Source of the DNA: an uncultured bacterium
Lineage (GTDB): Bacteria > Bacillota > Negativicutes > Veillonellales > Veillonellaceae
Direction of reading: 5' to 3'
NCBI GenBank assembly: GCA_905214495.1
Contig: CAJMLW010000005.1
Span: 23,491-87,490 of the forward strand
Length of the DNA: 64,000 nt
In this document: in pieces, positions 61,020-64,000 of the stretch
Numbering within the stretch: the stretch's first letter is position 1
Layout: each line of letters opens with the position of its first letter
Translations under genes and position numbers: made by a program
The notes under the pieces: model-generated
What the model was told of the DNA's origin: nothing
What the model saw: only the letters and a program-made list of their open reading frames with translations
The model's database searches: none

Positions 61020-61712
61020 TTAATTAGATAGCATATTTTCTAAGTATTCAATTTGTTGTGGGCTTAAACCAAGCTCTGTTAAGCTTTTCTTAGATGTAGC
61101 AAACACCGCATTTGATTTACCAACACGAGTACCTAATGCCGCTGCTGCTACAAGTTCACGATCAAGTTTGCCTAGACGTGATCTGTTTCTATTTTGTGGT
61201 TTTGGCTTTTTAATACGAAATGTATTATATTTTACAGCTGTTGACGCTTCATCAGCTTTAATTTTGGCAGCCATATTTGTACTATTAGAGCCATTACCTA
61301 GTAGAGCACTTAATCCCACTCGCTTTGGCACGAGTTTATCATAATCTACACCAAACTCGGGGCGTTCTTCACGAAGTTGTTCAAATGTAGCAAGAGCCGC
61401 ATTCATTTGCTTTAAACCCGCTGCAGAATACAACTGACGAATAGCAATACTTACCTCTTGAGGTGTCAAAGTACCGCGTTCAATAGCAGAAATAATCGTT
61501 TCTCTTAACGATCCAAGATCTCCGCTAGCTGTATAACGTCCGATTTCAACAAGATCTTTTTGACGTTCATTGAGCTCTTTTGGTATATATATATTAAATT
61601 CTGAGATGGAAGGCGCTTTTTTGGTTATCGGTTCTGCGGCGCCATTTACCTCACACAGATAACCACTGCTGACTACAGCCAAAGCCACGGCCAAAGTTAA
61701 AATCTTTTTCAA
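61020..61712 (-). CDS. Hypothetical exported protein
   Basis: About 230 residues from a TTG at 61712, taken because the signal peptide begins there (KKILTLAVALAVVSSGYLCEVNGA, cleavage after NGA is likely). GGGAG lies a little farther than ideal upstream. The mature part is helical and basic toward the end (TFRIKKPKPQNRNRSRLGKLDREL) with a repeated ALG / LSPQQIEYLENML finish. No family recognised. Single gene with its own terminator. Confidence 0.5.
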   Translation of the reverse strand: MKKILTLAVALAVVSSGYLCEVNGAAEPITKKAPSISEFNIYIPKELNERQKDLVEIGRYTASGDLGSLRETIISAIERGTLTPQEVSIAIRQLYSAAGLKQMNAALATFEQLREERPEFGVDYDKLVPKRVGLSALLGNGSNSTNMAAKIKADEASTAVKYNTFRIKKPKPQNRNRSRLGKLDRELVAAAALGTRVGKSNAVFATSKKSLTELGLSPQQIEYLENMLSN

Positions 61713-61751
61713 TGTTTCCAAATCTCCCTTTACACACCAACAAAAGCACAT

Positions 61752-62009
61752 TTACGTTCATATACTAACCAATACAATTTTCTAAATTAATTAAACTGTA
61801 TTATACATCATAATGAGTCAATCTGTTATTATTATATACTACTTCATCTATTATTTATAGTCATATTAATAAAAAACTATAAAATATTTTATTTATAAAC
61901 GACTCATCATATATAGAAAAATAGTAGCTTCTATGCTAATTAATAGAAGCTACTACTTAACGTCATCACTTATAAATATTTTTTATAAATATTATGATAC
62001 AATCCTTGT
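61752..62009. other. AT-rich intergenic region with terminator of the dxs-like gene
   Basis: No gene. The terminator for the dxs-like gene is at 61922-61955: perfect arms TAGTAGCTTCTAT and ATAGAAGCTACTA with an 8-base loop, then TTTTT on the minus strand. A TATAAATATT direct repeat lies at about 61972-61995. The rest is very AT-rich and may hold the promoter of the exported protein gene. Confidence 0.75.
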
Positions 62010-63764
62010 TTAACACAACATACTTTTGGAATCATTTACAATCTGTTCTACAGAAACACCGTTTTCTTGCAAAAGCTCCGCCGCATCATAGCGATCATGG
62101 AACTCCTTAGCAATGCCATAATTCTTAACACGCATTGCAGATGGTCCATAGAAGCTGGCCACGCGTTGGCCCCAACCACCTTCTACTACACCATCTTCCA
62201 AAGTAAATACTACAGAGTGATTTACTTTCAAATCTTTTAGTAGTTCTTCATCTAGGCCAGAAGCAAATTTAGGATTTACTACGGTTGCATTAATGCCTAT
62301 TTTAGCCAATTCATCAGCTACTTGATTAGCGAGATGATAGAAATTACCTAAGCCTAATAAAGCAATGCCTTCGCCACAACGAGTCACTTCAGATTTATTT
62401 AATAGACTATAATTCGTTGTATCTGCAACACCTGTGCTAATAAACTCACCAACAGGAACACGAATTGCTACCGGATGCTCATGTTGATGCACGGCATACT
62501 CAGTCATAGCCAACAACTCTTCATTATTGGTAGGAGCTAAGTATACCAAATTAGGAATGCTTGTAAGCATTGGTATATCAAAGAACCCCAAATGAGTGAC
62601 ATCGTTCATGCCATATACAGAGGCCTGGTGATTAATAATAACGGCACTATTATTATTGACGCAAAGATCTTGTACTAATTGGTCATAGGTACGTTGTAAA
62701 AATGTACTATACACATTAAATACTGGTTTACCGCCATTTTTAGCAATACCAGAACTCATTGCAATGGCATGCTCTTCTGCAATGCCTACGTCAATATATT
62801 GTTTGCCTGCCGCTTTGCGCCATTCGGAATTAAATCCAAAGCCACCTGGTGTACCTGCACAAATAGCTACCACTGTTGGATCTACTTTGATTTGCTCCAT
62901 CAAGTAGTTCGCAATCGTACCAACATACGTTGGACCATTATCTTTCGCTTTTAGCTTACCTGTTTCTAAGTCAAATGGCATAGTCCAGTGGAACTTTTCT
63001 TTATTTTGCTCTGCAATGGTATACCCCTTGCCTTTTTGAGTAACGATATGTAATACAATTGGATGGTCAATATCTTTCACATCTTGGAATACGTTAATCA
63101 ATGTTTCTAAATCATTACCCTTTGCTACAAAACGATAGTCTAAACCAATAGCCTTGAAAATATTATTGGAACTTTCACCATTAGTTTCGCGTAGCTCACG
63201 AAGACCACGATATAAACCGCCATGATTTTCTGCAATGGATTGGTCATTATCGTTGACGATGATAATCATATTACTGTCTAACGTAGCTGCATAATCGAAA
63301 CCTTCAAAGGATTCTCCACCAGATAAGGAGCCATCGCCAATAATAGCGATAATATTTTCAGAGTCCCCTTTTAAATTACGAGCCGTCGCTAAACCAGACG
63401 CCAAGGAAATAGATGTAGAGGTATGTCCAACATTAAAGAAGTCATGGTCACTTTCAGTAGGATCTGTATAACCTGTTACATCATCATAATGATTATAATC
63501 CAAAAATGCTAAGGCACGACCTGTGACCATCTTATGCACATAGGACTGATGAGATACATCATATACAATTTTATCTACCGGAGAATTAAACACATAATGC
63601 AAGGCCATAATCATTTCAACCGCGCCCAAAGGTGGACCACAATGACCGCCGTGCTCTGATACCTTCATCACAATTGCATGACGAGACTGAGCTGCTAAAT
63701 CTGTTAATTCAGCAATAGATAAGCCTTTTAAATCGGCTGGAGATTTTACATTAATTAAGTGCAT
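62010..63764 (-). CDS. Dxs-like thiamine-diphosphate enzyme (divergent 1-deoxyxylulose-5-phosphate synthase)
   Basis: 584 residues, shorter than classic Dxs (about 620). Its first half has SEHGGHCGPPLGAVEMIMALHYVFNSP, VGHTSTSISLASGLA, and the ThDP/Mg site IIGDGSLSGGESFEGFDYAATLDSNMIIIVNDND. The second half has DVGIAEEHAIAMSSGIAKNG and the transketolase C-terminal fold. Classic Dxs reads GGHLGPNLGVVEL and has a longer loop; here CGPPLG and YDDVTGYTDPTESDHDFFNVG replace it. It belongs to the Dxs-like group seen in several Firmicutes; the true substrate is not certain. Monocistronic. Confidence 0.75.
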   Translation of the reverse strand: MHLINVKSPADLKGLSIAELTDLAAQSRHAIVMKVSEHGGHCGPPLGAVEMIMALHYVFNSPVDKIVYDVSHQSYVHKMVTGRALAFLDYNHYDDVTGYTDPTESDHDFFNVGHTSTSISLASGLATARNLKGDSENIIAIIGDGSLSGGESFEGFDYAATLDSNMIIIVNDNDQSIAENHGGLYRGLRELRETNGESSNNIFKAIGLDYRFVAKGNDLETLINVFQDVKDIDHPIVLHIVTQKGKGYTIAEQNKEKFHWTMPFDLETGKLKAKDNGPTYVGTIANYLMEQIKVDPTVVAICAGTPGGFGFNSEWRKAAGKQYIDVGIAEEHAIAMSSGIAKNGGKPVFNVYSTFLQRTYDQLVQDLCVNNNSAVIINHQASVYGMNDVTHLGFFDIPMLTSIPNLVYLAPTNNEELLAMTEYAVHQHEHPVAIRVPVGEFISTGVADTTNYSLLNKSEVTRCGEGIALLGLGNFYHLANQVADELAKIGINATVVNPKFASGLDEELLKDLKVNHSVVFTLEDGVVEGGWGQRVASFYGPSAMRVKNYGIAKEFHDRYDAAELLQENGVSVEQIVNDSKSMLC

Positions 63765-63875
63765 GAGATTCCTTTCTTTTCAGCCTCAAGTAATATTTTA
63801 TTAAAACCACGAGACTTTCTGTAACTAAATTTGTGTTGTGCCACTAACTGCGCTATAGTGTATCATAATAGCAAA

Positions 63876-63907
63876 AAGGCGGCACAACCAAATGGTTATA
63901 CCGCCTT
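63876..63907 (-). terminator. Terminator of rpsR
   Basis: AAGGCGG and CCGCCTT outer arms, AACCA/TGGTT inner arms, then TTTTTGC on the minus strand. It lies ten bases after the rpsR stop. Confidence 0.85.
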
Positions 63908-63917
63908 GATTCATCAA

Positions 63918-64000
63918 TTATTCTGCAGTGAATGGCAATAAAGCGATTGCACGTGCACGTTTGATAGATGTAGTCAATTTGCGTTGATGTTTTGCGCAAG
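63918..64000 (-). CDS. rpsR: 30S ribosomal protein S18, C-terminal part
   Basis: The last 27 codons are visible and read ...CAKHQRKLTTSIKRARAIALLPFTAE, a clear S18 C-terminus (KHQRxLxxAIKRAR-x-IALLP). It runs off the right edge. The usual rpsF-ssb-rpsR operon would lie to the right. Confidence 0.95.
   Translation of the reverse strand, partial: CAKHQRKLTTSIKRARAIALLPFTAE

Noticed and set aside
61972..61995. TATAAATATT direct repeat as an element
   Set aside because: Two short copies in a very AT-rich stretch are expected by chance.
1..64000. CRISPR array or insertion sequence
   Set aside because: No series of regularly spaced repeats and no transposase was found in the window.

Overview
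The window looks like a low-GC member of the Negativicutes, most probably a Veillonella chromosome. This rests on overall base composition and on my recollection of the protein sequences; no database was searched. It holds two very different parts.

Bases 1 to about 19,150 are most of one prophage. A lysogeny module reads rightward: CI-like repressor, a membrane-anchored coiled-coil protein, an ImmA-like metallopeptidase and a tyrosine integrase. Everything else in the prophage reads leftward from a Cro-like gene at 16.8 kb. First come small regulators, then a recombination and replication block (SbcC/RecN-like ATPase, Sak4-like ATPase, DUF669 protein, SF2 helicase, AEP primase-helicase, RusA resolvase), then small accessory genes including an orphan methyltransferase, then terminase small and large subunits, a podovirus-type head-tail connector portal and the start of a scaffold-like gene that runs off the left edge. 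The remaining structural, lysis and tail genes and the other attachment site lie outside the window.

From 19.2 kb onward the genes are ordinary chromosome. They include a DUF2939-like exported protein, a menaquinone cluster (menF-D-H-B, a hairpin, then menE-C-I) and a purine cluster (purE-C-F-M-N-H-D leftward, purL rightward). Between the two purine units sit xanthine phosphoribosyltransferase, two tandem paralogues of unknown function and a LysR regulator. Next come a flavodiiron protein, tRNA-Ser(GGA), a sulfonate-type ABC importer, a homocysteine methyltransferase preceded by a broken solute-binding protein gene, an OPT transporter, peptidase T, an MFS transporter, a UDG-superfamily glycosylase and a TauE-like permease. 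The right part has a protein with five tandem HTH units, a flotillin/NfeD pair, uracil permease, an FtsW/RodA protein, trmB, a small exported protein, a divergent Dxs-like transketolase and the 3' end of rpsR.

The strongest candidate for something undescribed is the purE leader. A consensus promoter drives a 22-codon leader peptide with a strong Shine-Dalgarno. Its stop codon runs into the 5' arm of an intrinsic terminator placed just before purE, and phased CGAA motifs lie upstream of the promoter. Other notable signals are a large nested perfect inverted repeat at 19.8-20.0 kb, two long imperfect inverted repeats upstream of rusA in the prophage, an apparent nonsense codon that cuts 18 codons from the SbcC-like ATPase, and an operator array in the lysogeny switch.
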